Below, one piece after another: positions 50,083 through 62,864 of a stretch of 64,000 nucleotides of DNA. Made by a program: the position numbers and the translations under genes. Source of the DNA: Ignelater luminosus (taxonomy: Eukaryota > Arthropoda > Insecta > Coleoptera > Elateridae); contig VTPC01008715.1 of assembly GCA_011009095.1 (NCBI GenBank), forward strand, positions 37,012 through 101,011. The letters run 5' to 3'. A model generated the notes under the pieces. That model was given only the letters and a program-made list of their open reading frames with translations. It searched no databases and was not told where the DNA came from. Within the stretch, counting starts at the first letter, position 1. Each line of letters begins with the position of its first letter.

Positions 50083-50202
50083 GGCGTTTTTGATGACTGA
50101 ACACAGGTTAACCTGGTAGTATGATCTTTTTTTCTAAAGAATAGCAAAAGAGAAGGATAAACATAGTTACTGGTATGGAGCACTGCAATAATCAAAAACG
50201 CC
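50083..50202. mobile_element. 120-bp MITE with GGCGTTTTTGAT ends
   Basis: The left end GGCGTTTTTGATGACTG pairs with the reverse complement of the right end, GGCGTTTTTGATTATTG, 15 of 17 matching. Noncoding; no convincing target duplication. Confidence 0.5.
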
Positions 50203-51702
50203 TCTAGACAACAAAGATTTGTTTACCCCAAGAGTTAATTGCATAGCCTGCTCAATTTCTTTTTTCATTGCACAGTATTTTTATTATTTTGTCTGTTTCT
50301 TCAACTATATAATTCTTTTAAAAAATATTATTTTAATGAAATGTCAGGCTACAACCATTCTTACAAAAACAATAATGATTATATCAAAAACATTACTATA
50401 ATGTCTTTTGCATTTATGTACAGCTTTAAAAAAAATTGATATAGTATCTTTTTCACATAACACACTGGACAGTATCAATATAAAAATATTGACTTTTTTT
50501 ATTACAAAATTCATTCACTCTAAATACGTTTGAATGATACAAGTATGAATATGGTCAAAATAAAATTGAAATAAAAAATAAATATAAATTATGTTAAGAT
50601 AATGTAATATGTATTTAGAATGCTAAAATCTAGTTCCATTTATCTCCATGTATTTCAATTAATTTGTACAGAGAATTACTTCTGAACAAATTCAAATCTT
50701 AAATATAATATATGTCAGAATTATATGAAACAATTTTAAGAAAATTAATGCATAAATTGTGATTAAAAATTTAAATTCTAGGAAAAATAAAGAGTATAAT
50801 AGTTTAATTGGGATTCTTAAACAAGACAAGGTAATAAGGGGTTTGGATTAATGAATATTAACAAATTATAAATTGTTCAAATGTGTAACAATTTATTTAT
50901 GATATAAGTGTCAGAAGTGTTATTTTATTTTGTGAGTAGGGAAGTTTGTGAAATGAGACTGCAGATCAAGTGTAGCAACCCTACAAACAAAATTACTTTC
51001 AACTGTGCTACAAACTAATCAACATGAGTAGAGGTAAATAAAAGGTTTAAATTATTTTTGCAGGTAACTTATTTAATAACAATAGACAATCATATGCTTA
51101 TAAACTAATGGCAATAAGGAATTGAAAATTGTTTATTGGTTAAGTACTAAATAACATTTCCAAGTTTCATGATGCATGTAATTTTGGAAACGAATAATAT
51201 TAATACAACTACAATAACTCTGTACAAGTTAAGATTCAATCAAATATTCTAACAGGGGAACACTTTGATAGTAATTAATGTTAAAGATTGCTACAATTAT
51301 GGATCTAATCAAGCCATACTGCTGGGAAATGCTATGCCAGATGACCAACTTCCAGATACCAAAACCAAAATTCTGTAAATTCTTAATATTGTTGAGACAT
51401 ATATGAACTTTTACCAAAAATACATCATAGCTCTCCATCCAACTAACATCAACCATCAACATTTTTTTTCATCAAGTTTATGCACATATATAACAAATGC
51501 ACAAATCAACCCATTTATAGAAGTACTTTGGGAAAGATGCCAACTGATGTCACAAATTTCTTAAGATTCTTAGATTCTAATATTTATACTGAAAATTATT
51601 TTAAAAGATCTTCAGACTATAATTAAGAGGCATAGTGGAATTCCCCTACAGTAGCTCAGGATTCTTAAGAAAATAAAATGATACATTTGTGAACATTATG
51701 TT

Positions 51703-51964
51703 TATACAGGGTGTAAATAAATAACACAAACAAACTGAAAAGGTAGATCCCTAGTGACTAGACAAGTAGTTTTTCAAATGAAAGCTATGGCCGATTTATC
51801 TTAGTTGTGGAGTTATTGATCTTCAAAGTTGCATGAAGACATGTTAACTTTTGGCTTTATTGTTATTGTTTGTCAAAATATCCCCTGTATATACTTTTTG
51901 TTTAAAATGGCCCCCTAGAATCACTTGGTGAAGTTTGACTATCAATCATAAATCATCCTGTATA
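51703..51964. mobile_element. MITE with TATACAGGGTG/CATCCTGTATA ends
   Basis: The ends TATACAGGGTG and (reverse complement of the right end) TATACAGGATG match at 10 of 11 positions and similarity fades inward. Length 262 bp. It shares termini with 2699-2945 and 46407-46501. Confidence 0.5.
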
Positions 51965-52497
51965 AAATGATATAATGCAATGACAATCAATATTATTTCA
52001 AAGAACAGTAATATTCACATTATAAATCTCCTTTCAATGACAACTTAGTTTTATCAGGTGTAGAATTGTTCATTCACCATAGAGATTTAATAGTAATTCT
52101 TAATGTCCAATTATTTACACCTCTAATTATTTTAGAGCAAAAGTGTAAATGTGATTTTTGTAGAGAATTTAAATTGCAAATTTTACACCTTGTATATACA
52201 ATTAGATTGACTCATCTAACACATAGAAAAGTTCTCTATTCTTAATGAGATTGAAGAAAAGTTGATTTCAAGTGTAAAATTATAAAACATACATTATTGG
52301 AACATTTGTAAAAAAATGAGTTTTTTGTAGCATTGAGGAACATTGAAAAAAGTGCATGAAATTAACACACCACCAAGTTAACTATTGAGCTTAGAATAAA
52401 GCAATAATCATTGACACAAACAATTCTTTCAGTGCCAACTACTGAGTGATTGTTGAAACTCAAATCTATAAATGGAAAAGAGGGCAACACTTTTTTT

Positions 52498-52633
52498 TTA
52501 ACACGTTGAGCACGGTGTGGTATTGAAAATGTACCACGGTTCCTGAGGTCTTGGGGATGACAAGGTCTAGCGTAACACCACGTCCGCACTAAGCATTTAG
52601 ACGACATGAGTTTCTCAACGAACCACGTGTTAA
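52498..52633. mobile_element. possible piggyBac-like mini-element (TTAA ends)
   Basis: The left border is TTAACACGTTGAGCACGG and the right border ends CCACGTGTTAA. TTAA stands at both edges (52498-52501 and 52630-52633), and CACGT is the only strictly shared terminal core. The interior is GC-richer than the flanks. The short match makes the call tentative. Confidence 0.4.
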
Positions 52634-52727
52634 ACATATGGGAAATGTTGAACTGCCGTCCTAGTGACCCATCTCTAGTTTTGGGCCGGTAATTTTAAGT
52701 CACGTTGTCAAGTTTTTCCATACGCAC

Positions 52728-52991
52728 AAAAGAACCTGTTGCAAAAGGGTCGGCATAATTTCTAGGGGTCATAACTCCCCGTTTTCTGGACTCATTCGAT
52801 ACAGTTTCAAAATCCCGAAAGCCTGACTGGGATGTCAGAAGTTTGAACCCTCGCCATTCCAAAACAGATAAACAGAAACTAATGATCTTTTGCAGTAGAT
52901 AGAGCTTTTGAAGCTATATCGAATGAGCCCAAAAAATGGGAGTCATGATCCCTAAAAATTTGTATGCCAACCCCTTTGCAACAGGTTCTTT
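52728..52991. mobile_element. fold-back MITE with AAAGAACCTGTTGC ends
   Basis: Arms of about 80 bp pair closely: AAAGAACCTGTTGCAAA begins both, followed by GGG.(C/T)GGCATA, GGG(G/A)TCAT(A/G)ACTCCC and CTCATTCGATA. The spacer is about 100 bp. No coding capacity and no clear target duplication. Confidence 0.75.
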
Positions 52992-55900
52992 AATCTATAG
53001 AGGGCAAGATACAATCGTTGTACCTCAAAAAAGATATAATAGAAAAACAAGAAAAAAACAAAATTTTAAAGGAAAACGCACTACTGACTGATGTTGCACC
53101 AAAAAAAGACTAAATTTGAAAAACACAGTTTTGGGCCCAGGGGCTTCTATTTTGGCATTGAACAGGTAGGGCTAAACATGAAAAAATTATACCATCGCTT
53201 TTGTTCTTTCTATTTTGCCACTGCTTAGAACAATTAATTCAGATTTAAGAATTCCACATTATCATCTTGACATCATGTAGGAAAGAGCCTGGACTATTAT
53301 CCTCTGATTTAACACACCCTGTGCTCTCCTGGTGGTTCTATTTATTAAATGCCTCCTGAAATGGATGGATAATAGGTATATGGGCCACTGAATCCTTCCT
53401 TGGTATTACTACTGTATCACATATGACCAATTACTACCACTGGCACCATATCTGCATACCAGACACCTTCATAGTCCTCCCCTTGCTGCTTCACCTCAAG
53501 TCAGACACCACAACTATGGTTATTAGCAACTTAGTTGTATAAAGTTCTTTGACTTCTCCAGGTTTCTCATGATTGTTGTCAAAGACTTTCCAGGAATTAA
53601 ATTTAAAGGAACAAACCCAACAACCTCATATGCTCTTGTACCAAAGCCAGCAGAATTCCTTGGCTTTTCCATAATTGTTGTTCAAGATTTTCCAGAAATC
53701 AAATAATCCAGATACTTTATCCCTGTCAACATAAACTTGAGAGTGCTCAGAACAAATAAGAGAGTGGCATTAAATGTTGCAAAATTGAAAAGATTTTATT
53801 CATTATTCACTATAACAGTACTTATGAAATTCAAAAATTACATAATAAATAGATTTTGTGTAAAGCTAAAGTATAAGAAACATTGTAACATGTTTATGCT
53901 TGCATTTTTGCCAATTTTTTTGTATTGTTGACACAGTTCATTTAGATAAATTAAATTTCCAGGAGATTTCGTTATTTGATGCACCATTATCAAGACAGTT
54001 TATTATTTTCAATTTTTCAGTAATGGTTAAAGGGGATCACAACACAAAAATCATAATTTATTTTATAGCTCAATGAAATGGAATTCAGATGGTCCAAGTC
54101 CTTTTTTGATTTTTCTCTGATGTTAGATGCAAAGAACAAGTGAGATGTTACAAACACAAACAGCCAAAAAAGTCCAATTATGCCAAAGATCAGAACACAA
54201 TTAACATACGACCACAAACAACCACATTCCATTTTTATATTTTTGCAATAATGAACATAAATTAGATGTTTTACAAGCATTCAAACTTTACAAACACAAA
54301 CATCAAGCACCTTTAATGAATGAGCAGATTAACCAATGCAATTACAGTTACTGCAAGTGTTGGATGAAGAATAAAACTTAGGTTTTTTTTGAATTTTGGA
54401 ACAAGTTAGCTGGTTACTATGACAAATTGTTTACTTATGCCTTTGAAAATGATATTGTAATATTGAAATGCATCAAGTTAATAAATTTGAGGTTATAAGT
54501 GGAATCGTATTTTTATTATTAGGAATATAATTCTTTTACTTTTGGAGTAGCTTTTGTAGTTGGCTTATCAGGTGTTGTTTTTTTCTTTGATATTTCTGGA
54601 CAGTGAGGTTCTTCTTTTCACCAGCTTGATTTAAGTAAAAGTGTACAGTTCTCTTTGTAGATTGTTCATTTTCTTGTCTCAACATTTTGCACAGTTGTAT
54701 TCAAACTTAATTTTGGAGTAACACTTAAAATGTGTGACTTGATGTATAAGTAGGTAATAGTTATTCATTTCGTTCTGTGTCGCATATTGCAGACAACTCT
54801 TAACTTACATAAATACTACATGGAAAACATAAATTACTTATTGCGTAAAAATTCTAAAACTGTCATATCTCAGTAATGAAATAAAATAGGGTATATAATC
54901 ACCTTTGATTATTATTGATCTTCTACATAATTTATCTATCTAAGTCAAGTAGTACATAACGTTAATGAGGCTTTAATTTGTCATATTTGTATTAGGTTAT
55001 ATCACATAATGAAATAAAGTTGCAGCCAGAAACTCATATATGAAGGTAAAAGGTCAGTTAACCAGTCAGCAATAGAACGTGTACGTTACAAGAAGGTGGA
55101 AATTATCCGTATTAACAAATATATGCAAATTGAATATCAATAGGACTAACCTTTTATTAGAAATTCTTATGAAAGAGTAATAATATGTTTCGTAATGATT
55201 TTACAGTTAACATGATTCTTTAATATAACGAAACAACAAAACCAAAATAAATCAAGCAAAATTCTATATTTAGCATTCTAAATGCATTATATTATGAAGT
55301 TGACTATGATGATATTGGCAGTGTTTAGCTTAACTTTATGTTTGGACCCAAATATCTATGTTGTAAGACAACATGGATTTTCACATAACGAATGATTTGA
55401 ATGAAAATAAAATCTTTATATAATCTCTTATTATAGATTTTAGAAACAAACCAAAATTATTTTATGAATAAAACTATTATCTGCAGCAAGCTGTTTAATT
55501 GTGTTATAATGAGATATTAAAATGTAATTAAAAAGAATGTTCATGAAATTCTGTATTTATGTTAGTTCTGGATAGATTTTGCAATAGCATTTCTTTTTTC
55601 AATACAATCTATTTAAGAAAGGTAAATACATACAATGTGAAAAATTCAATGCAGATTAATTTAAATAAAATTCAACTCAAATCAAGCAACAGTCTTAAGA
55701 TTTTTTTAAAGAAAAAAAATTGCAAATGCAATTCATTCTGTACTTTACAGCCAAAATATTAAAACTGATTAGATATTCTACAAAAAAATCACAGAATAAA
55801 AAAACTGAAAATGTGTAACCTCTCATTAATAACGGAAAACTGTTCTGATGTACTGGTAGGTACTTAACACTAATCAATTGTATTTTTCACTTTATTGTAC

Positions 55901-57021
55901 CTACAAGCTTATTACACTGCTTACAAAAGTAAGTACCACATATAAACACTTCTCTACGTCACAGATCTTTCTACAACAAGATTTGAAATTATATTATGGA
56001 CATTGAATTAGTATTTAGTAAAAATATTTAACATAAATTAAAACACATCATAAAATCCATTGAAACAGGCATGTAAAACTCCATAATTTAGTCAATTTAT
56101 TTTTCTTTGAAGGGTACCATAATCATGATTATTACATTGGGAGATGGACATTGCCTGATTTTATTCATTTCATTCAATGACCTAATATAATCTCAATAAC
56201 CTTCCTTCAAATTTTATCGTTTTTAATTGGTACTACCACTGACTTTTTATAGATAAGCACTGCTTTAAAAGAAATTAAGAAATTACAATTATAATTTCTA
56301 GTTTGAAATAAAACCACATAACTTTGAAATATTAAAAACAATACAATCATCAGATAAAATTACATAGCTCAGATATAAATTTTATTGTAAAGAATTGGTT
56401 TTATCTTTAATAATTTACAGTTGGTCGTTGGTATTAAGGAACACTTCAACTCTTTTGCTCGAAATGTACCTATTATAAATATATCACATCCACAAATGAT
56501 GTTAGCAAATTAGAAACTTAATAGATGTTTTATTTTTTTACAACAAAGTTATTCACTATAAACAAAATACACTCATTGCACATCTATAACCATCAATGGT
56601 AATACATATTAGTTAATTAAAAATACAAAATTTTCTCATTAATTTAAACTTTAATAAATTTTGGTGTAAATAAAACATAATAATGGCAGTATATTGACAA
56701 TTAACTTACTATGCTTAGTTTTCACATGTAACACTGTATATGAACGGTATTTAAAATGTTTTTATATGATGCGAATTCAGATATTACAATCTATAAAATA
56801 TTATTTTGTACTCTTGGAACTTCATTTCTGTTTCTTTTTTTTTTTTACAATTGTTGCCGTATTTTCATTATATTTACACACTGAGAGAAAACGTTACTAA
56901 TTTTTTAAAAACATCTTCAAGATGCAGTCTTCTAACAAAAAATAAAAAAAAAGAAATACCTTTAAGTTCAATTTAACATGTTGTTTACACCTTCATTTAT
57001 GACTAAAAAACAACCCCAACA

Positions 57022-60000
57022 TTAAGATTGAGAATGAGGTTCCACTGAAAGTAGCCGGGATGTCTGTGTAACAATATTGTCTCCACATGGAGCATACCCA
57101 TTGTGAAATACATCCGGTATTTGTACTAATGATTCTACCAATGTGTGCTCATCTAAGAATGAATCCAACAAACCTTGCGATTGACTTAATTTTTCTAATG
57201 ATTTAACATCGTTATCGACTGCTGCTAATGCTCTTTCTAATTCTTCTGTTTCTTCCCGTGTTGGTTCATACTCTCCATTGCGATTAACTACAAGATTAAT
57301 TAAGAAATTTTAAGACTGAGATTAATAATTAAAAATAATTGTTAATAACATTTATTTTATGATTTGATAAAGAAATATTGATCGTAATCATACCTGTAAA
57401 AAAGTCATTAAACTCATCTGCTTGTATAGTACTCAATACATTATTGATCTCACTTTCTTCTAATAAATTTGATGCTTGGGTAACTAGTGCTTGTTCTACA
57501 GAAACAAGTTCTAGTCCATCAGGTTCCTGTAATGCAAGTACCTGTTCTACCATATCGCCGGATAGATCTGGTGTTACATCACATATTTCAGCTATTGGAA
57601 AAAATCAATATTAATAGAAAGAAATTTGATAAATAACACAACAAAGATACCTTCAGCTACTGTACTATTATTGTCAGGTTTAGAAGTCACTTCTTCCGGC
57701 GGCTTTACTGGTCTTTTCTTCTTTTTATTACGTTTCTGAGGTCGTATCATAGCAGATGGTTTTACCTTTTTACGTAATTTCTTTGGCTTTGTTTCTTGAT
57801 ACATTCTATAATTATCCTAAAACAAGTCCACAATAATTTCAGCAATTTTAGATTTCTTCATAGATAAGAGTATTAATATTTTATTCACTTACTCTTTTTC
57901 TTGCATGTTCTGGACAAAGTGGAAGTTCATGAGTAATGTCAAACACAGGAACGGAGCACTGGGTGTTGTCTGCAAATTTGGCTGTACAGTAATCAAATAG
58001 AACCTGATCTGCATTGTGCATGATATGCAATGTACAATATCGAGTACAAGGCAATGCCTTTCGTTTACACTTTTCAATATCACAAATACGTGTTGATACT
58101 AGTCTATCATAACCAGCGTGTGAATTAAATCGGTGTGGGAGTGATATACTATAATTCGATTTCAATGAGGTATCTTCTGTGTAAACATCTGCTTTCCCAA
58201 GATTACTTTTTGTTATTTGTTTTAGATGTCTTCGTAGTTCGTATCTTGTTATTTCCAATCGTTCTTCTCGAGATTTGTCTTCCAAATTTAATCTCTACAA
58301 TTAACATAGCATGTAATGTAAAAAATATAAATAATTAAAACATAACAACAATAATATTATAAGAATATTAGAATAAACTTATAAATTACCTCAAGGCTAC
58401 TATTAAACCAATATTGTTGATAATGATTATAACATGGATCTGCTCCACCTATCCGTTGTAGTGATTCATGATAATTATTCCTACTACCATTTCGTTTCAA
58501 TCGAATTTTCGATGATGAATGCAATTTATTGAATTTATTTTCACTACCTTGACTTATTCCTGTAATGATCATAAATTTTCAATTTTCCTTTTGAAATGTT
58601 CCAAAGTATTTGTAGTCTAATAAATATGAATGCTACCAAGAAAAAACAATTGTATACAAGAATATCCTTCACAGGTATAAATAGATTATTTCTAACCATA
58701 AGGCAAAATTTTAATTAAAAAAAAATACAATCTACTAATATTTCTCTATCTAATAAATGTATCCTATACGATCTTTTAAATGAAGGTTGTCCACGATTTT
58801 TTTGCTATGGTGTTATATTTAAAATAGATTCAATTATTATGTTAAGGTTGGCCGTAGAATTTTCGTGGAAAAACTATCATTTTTCCAGAAGTATCTTTGT
58901 ACTGTAGTAATCAAAAACAACAAGACTGTAATTCTTACTTTTATAGAAATGACTTGAAGTTAGCCACAATATATGTAATACAGTTTTTAGATAATTCACT
59001 CAATTATAAAAATAAAAACAAATTAATGCTCATTACAATTTTTAAAAAAGTCATTTAAATAATTAAGTAAGAATCACCTCAAGAATCATTCCATGTTTTT
59101 TGGCAACGACAATATGTTTTAAGATCCCTAAATGCTTGCTAACTATCAAAATTATGTAAGTAGCTGTCTCTTTCTTATTAATTTCAAACCACTCTTTTGC
59201 ATTCTTTATTAATTTTTAGGTTATTTAATTATTAATACAGTAAAAAATGAAAGCTAAGGGTCAACCCAAGAGAGATGGTGAATAAATTTTCTAACCTCTA
59301 TAAATGCCCAAATGAAACTATTCGATATAGAAAATACAAAACATTTTGCATTACATAAACTATACATTCTAGTGAATAAACTTAATCTTTTGCCAATTTA
59401 AAAATATTTTGCTTTTCACCATTACTCCTATCTACATGGGGGTGAATTAGTAATATGACATCATAACATTTTGTTTTTAGAATTTAGACTGATGTACAGT
59501 GACTGCTAGATGTGATGTGTACTGTCAATTAAAGTAATTAGTTAATTAAAATAAGTAGACAAATCACACCTGCCTTATTATGCTGTGTATTTTTTGAAAG
59601 AAAACAAAATTGAAACAGTACCTGCTGCATAGCTGGATGCATCAGTACAGCTGGCATACACTGTGGTTGGTAAGGACCTCTGACAGCTGTTTGCTCGAAA
59701 TCGTCTCTTGTTCTTGTCACTCAACCTAAATTTTAATTTGAGTGACAAGAACAAGAGATGATCCCGAATAAAAATAGATGTTAGATGTACCTTACCGAAC
59801 ACAGGCTAAATGTGCAAGTGGCCACCATTCACGAAAAGTTTGCAAACACTATCTAAACAACATGCATCACCATCTCTCCCATTTATACACAAAGCAAAGT
59901 CTTTTTAGGTTAGAATATGCATTTAGGTTCAAACATTAAATGTATAACTATTACACATAAAAACAATAAATTTTGGTAAATACTGCATCGCAAGTATTAT

Positions 60001-61147
60001 GTCAAAAATATCACCCTGTCATAAATTTTAATTTGTAATTTATTTGAATCTATTAATGCATATTTATTGATATAGCGTGGATACAATACGGTACTGTCAA
60101 CTAATAGTTTGACCAGGTTAGTTATGCCATTTGTTATATGCTTTAAGAATTATAGCTGTTCACCATCTCAACCATCTTTCCCGGGTTCACCCTAGTTTGT
60201 AATTAATACAAAAGAGACAAATAGTTTCTTGTACACCCAACAGAGTATATTCTTGGTCAAGCCTCATATAAGATCGTGAACGTTAAATCCACTAATTGCT
60301 AGTGGATTGTGGCAACTTTTAATTCAAAGAATTTATGCTCAAATCTGACCATGCAAGACAGACTGAAAATTAGGTATGTCGCAATAATAAAACGCCATAG
60401 TTTAAAACTAGTAAATTATGCAAGTTATAAATTAAGAAATTTTTCCATGTCCAAATTTGAGTAATTCTTTAAATTGGGTATTATGTTAGAGATTAGTAGC
60501 AGATATATCCTTTCTTAAATACTATCAAACTGTGTAAAATTCAAGAATATTTAAATACTCACCTATAATACTGTGAGAAGATATCTTTTGTTCATATTCC
60601 TGATCTGGTTCTTTTTTAACACACGGTAATGTTGTAATTACATTTTGTAAAGGAAGATTTCCTGTTAACAGAGATTCGGGAGAATTAACTCTTTCTTTTT
60701 CATTATTACCACGATTTTGAGTGTACACAAATCTTAACCCATCTATAGAAGCACCCTGATCATCTCTGTTATTGCTAATAGAGGACATTATTCCATTGTA
60801 CCTACAATCAACAAGGGCAACATATAATAACGAGTTTATCATAGGAAACAATTAAAATAATTTCCTTTAAATGATAACACTAATTTCAGTTTCTAATTCA
60901 TTGAAACAAAATAAAAATTTTCCATTCTTTCTCAGTGAGTAATTATACAGTTCACCACATTGTAATTTGGATTGTTACAAAGATATAAACATAATATAAT
61001 ATCGTAATGTTTATATGATAAACGGATATCAACAAATATGAACCTGTAGTGTCGTATATACATCTATTACAAATATTAGTCTTCCAGATTCAGTAATAAA
61101 TTGTTTTCATGAAATAAACAATTTTACCTCTGATTTCCTTTCAACAT
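57022..61147 (-). CDS. INO80D: INO80D-like chromatin remodelling complex subunit
   Basis: Coding exons on the minus strand: 61128-61147, 60563-60801, 58390-58559, 57893-58294, 57651-57816, 57394-57591, 57022-57287. All phases agree; 486 aa. The first in-frame Met (MLKGNQ) follows an upstream stop. The zinc-binding KANSL2/INO80D-type C3Hc3H domain spans about residues 210-276 (Cys214, Cys219, CTRYC, CTAKFAD, CSVPVFDITH, LCPEH). A Lys-rich stretch follows (KPKKLRKKVK, KRNKKKKRP). The acidic C-terminal part has LSGDMVEQ and REETEELERALAAV, matching human INO80D. INO80D is a metazoan accessory subunit of the INO80 nucleosome remodeller. Human INO80D (1027 aa) has a second, N-terminal copy of the zinc domain; none was found here, and the match to KANSL2, the alternative family, is weaker. 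An exon upstream of the window model cannot be excluded. Confidence 0.9.
59695..59767. repeat. near-perfect hairpin in an INO80D intron
   Basis: Arms 59700-59724 and 59738-59762 are reverse complements at 24 of 25 positions (core CTCTTGTTCTTGTCACTCAA), with a 13-nt loop; weaker pairing extends about five more bases outward. It lies in the intron between 58560 and 60562. It may be a small fold-back element remnant or a hairpin RNA source. Confidence 0.7.
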
Positions 61148-61742
61148 GTTCCAATTTTTTTCCAGTTAAATATCTAATGTAACGTAAATATATTCCATTT
61201 TTATCTTCTACTATTTCCCACTACCACAACTATTCATCTAAAAATAAAACAAGAGTTGCATGCAATATTAAATATTTTATGATAATCTTACCAAAATATA
61301 GAATATTTATTTGTACCATAAGTAAAAATAATAATAAACAATTTGACATTCAAATAAGGTTATATGTACATGATAATGATATTTATTCTGTAATTTTTAA
61401 CTTGACTGTCTTAGGAAAATTTCTCTATAATTTTATTACTTATCTTTTAATACAAATATATTGTAGAAATGAATTATACGAAATATTTTAATTATACAAA
61501 CTTATACACTTGTCAACTGTATAAGTGAAAAGTGACAATTACAACAGTGTTACCAGTGTGATTATCTGGGAAAAGCAAAATTCCCTACATAAAAGAACGT
61601 TCCGTAATTGCAACAAAATATACTATTTTAAACTATGCCGACAAAGTTCCGTTCAGAAATTGCGCTCGGACTAAATAAAAAACGCATCCTCAGTACCCGA
61701 ACCGCGTTCAGATTTTGAAAGTACAGACGTCCTGAGCGCGCT

Positions 61743-61750
61743 CTTTTATA
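61743..61750 (-). promoter_or_regulatory. candidate TATA box
   Basis: TATAAAAG on the minus strand sits in a locally GC-rich zone (GAGCGCGCTC follows), about 600 bases upstream of the INO80D-like first coding exon. It would fire in the direction of that gene. The transcription start and any leader splicing are inferred, not seen. Confidence 0.3.
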
Positions 61751-62800
61751 CCCACTTTAGACTGGGTACAAAAAAGTAAAAACAGTAAGAATTGGTAAGA
61801 ATTACAATGTTTATGAGGTTATGTTCGTGTTTAACCAATTCATGCGTTATTAATATCGGTTATAATCGATATAACACTCACAATCTTATTATTCGTATTT
61901 TCTGAAACTTCGAAGTTCGAACATTAAACTTTTAAAGTAAATATAGGTTAGGATACATTTGTATTCAATCTCTGTGTTTACAACTCTCCCCCAAATAAAC
62001 CCAAATAAACAGATTTATAAGTTGGATTATTTAATAAACAATAATTAGCAGGACAGACCTTCTATAGATAACTATTAACCGCTGACCGAAACAGAGTGAT
62101 TAAAACTTATCGAAGGAGTTCTACAACCTCTCTCACTAAGGTTCTTATAGGACAAACGAAATTTTAAATTTGCCGCTATTTTTCTGTAATTAAATCTAAC
62201 CTCACAAAGTGTTTAATTCTGGCCATGATTCTGGCAATAATAGTCATCATCATCATCATCATAATAGCACAGTTTATATCTTACAGAATTAGTTGGATCT
62301 TTTTAAAAAGAACAAGTTTAGGACCTTTTAAATGATCAAAAAAATTCGAAAATTATTTTGGTACATCAACCCGTTTCCAATTACTAATAGACAAACTGCA
62401 ACCATCGTTTAGAATTGGGCATACAAACTACCGCTGTTTTTAAAAATCTAATATTCTTTTTTCGATGCGGGCGAGCATGCGCACTACATTCATTCTACTA
62501 TCTTCTTAGGTCAAGATGAGTCACATTTCAAACATGTTTAAAATGATGGGCTGGTGTAAGTTAGTGTGCCTTGATATTGTTTTATTAAATGCTATTTTTC
62601 TAATTTGGAGAGTGTGGCTACACTTGTCAAACTTACTGTCACTTACTGTAGCTGTAAAGGAAAAGAAGAAAAATCTTAAGGGCCGTCTGACACGGTGTTA
62701 AATTTGACGTCAAAATTGACTACAATTTTGTCATTGAAATCTGACATCGTTGCATACAGCACATTTAACGTCAAAACTGCATTTAAAAATTTGACAAAAA

Positions 62801-62864
62801 AATATTTAGAACATGTTTTTTACACGCAGAATTAACACAATTTTTAAAACATGTTCTAAATATT
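62801..62864. repeat. perfect 19-bp inverted repeat
   Basis: AATATTTAGAACATGTTTT at 62801-62819 is repeated as its exact reverse complement at 62846-62864, with a 26-base spacer. It may be the core of a decayed fold-back element that begins near the GGGCCGTCTG motif at about 62680. Confidence 0.7.

Larger units (their letters stand above)
48430..57021. other. 8.6-kb intergenic stretch, repeat-rich
   Basis: No gene was recognised. Listed elements: a dispersed repeat (48470-48600), MITEs at 49360-49866, 50083-50202, 51703-51964, 52498-52633 and 52728-52991. The zone 53280-53720 is less AT-rich and has a diverged ~100-bp internal repeat (TTGTTGTCAAAGACTTTCCAG and related TTGTTGTTCAAGATTTTCCAG, cited here by their first 20 bases or fewer in common: TTGTTGT, TTTCCAG). 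The remainder is AT-rich without visible structure. The 3' end of the INO80D-like transcript must lie here, but no polyadenylation signal close to 57022 was found. Confidence 0.45.

Noticed and set aside
52820-52860. TTTGAACCCTCGCC string resembling a tRNA T-arm
   Set aside because: No acceptor stem or anticodon arm nearby, and it lies inside a fold-back MITE.
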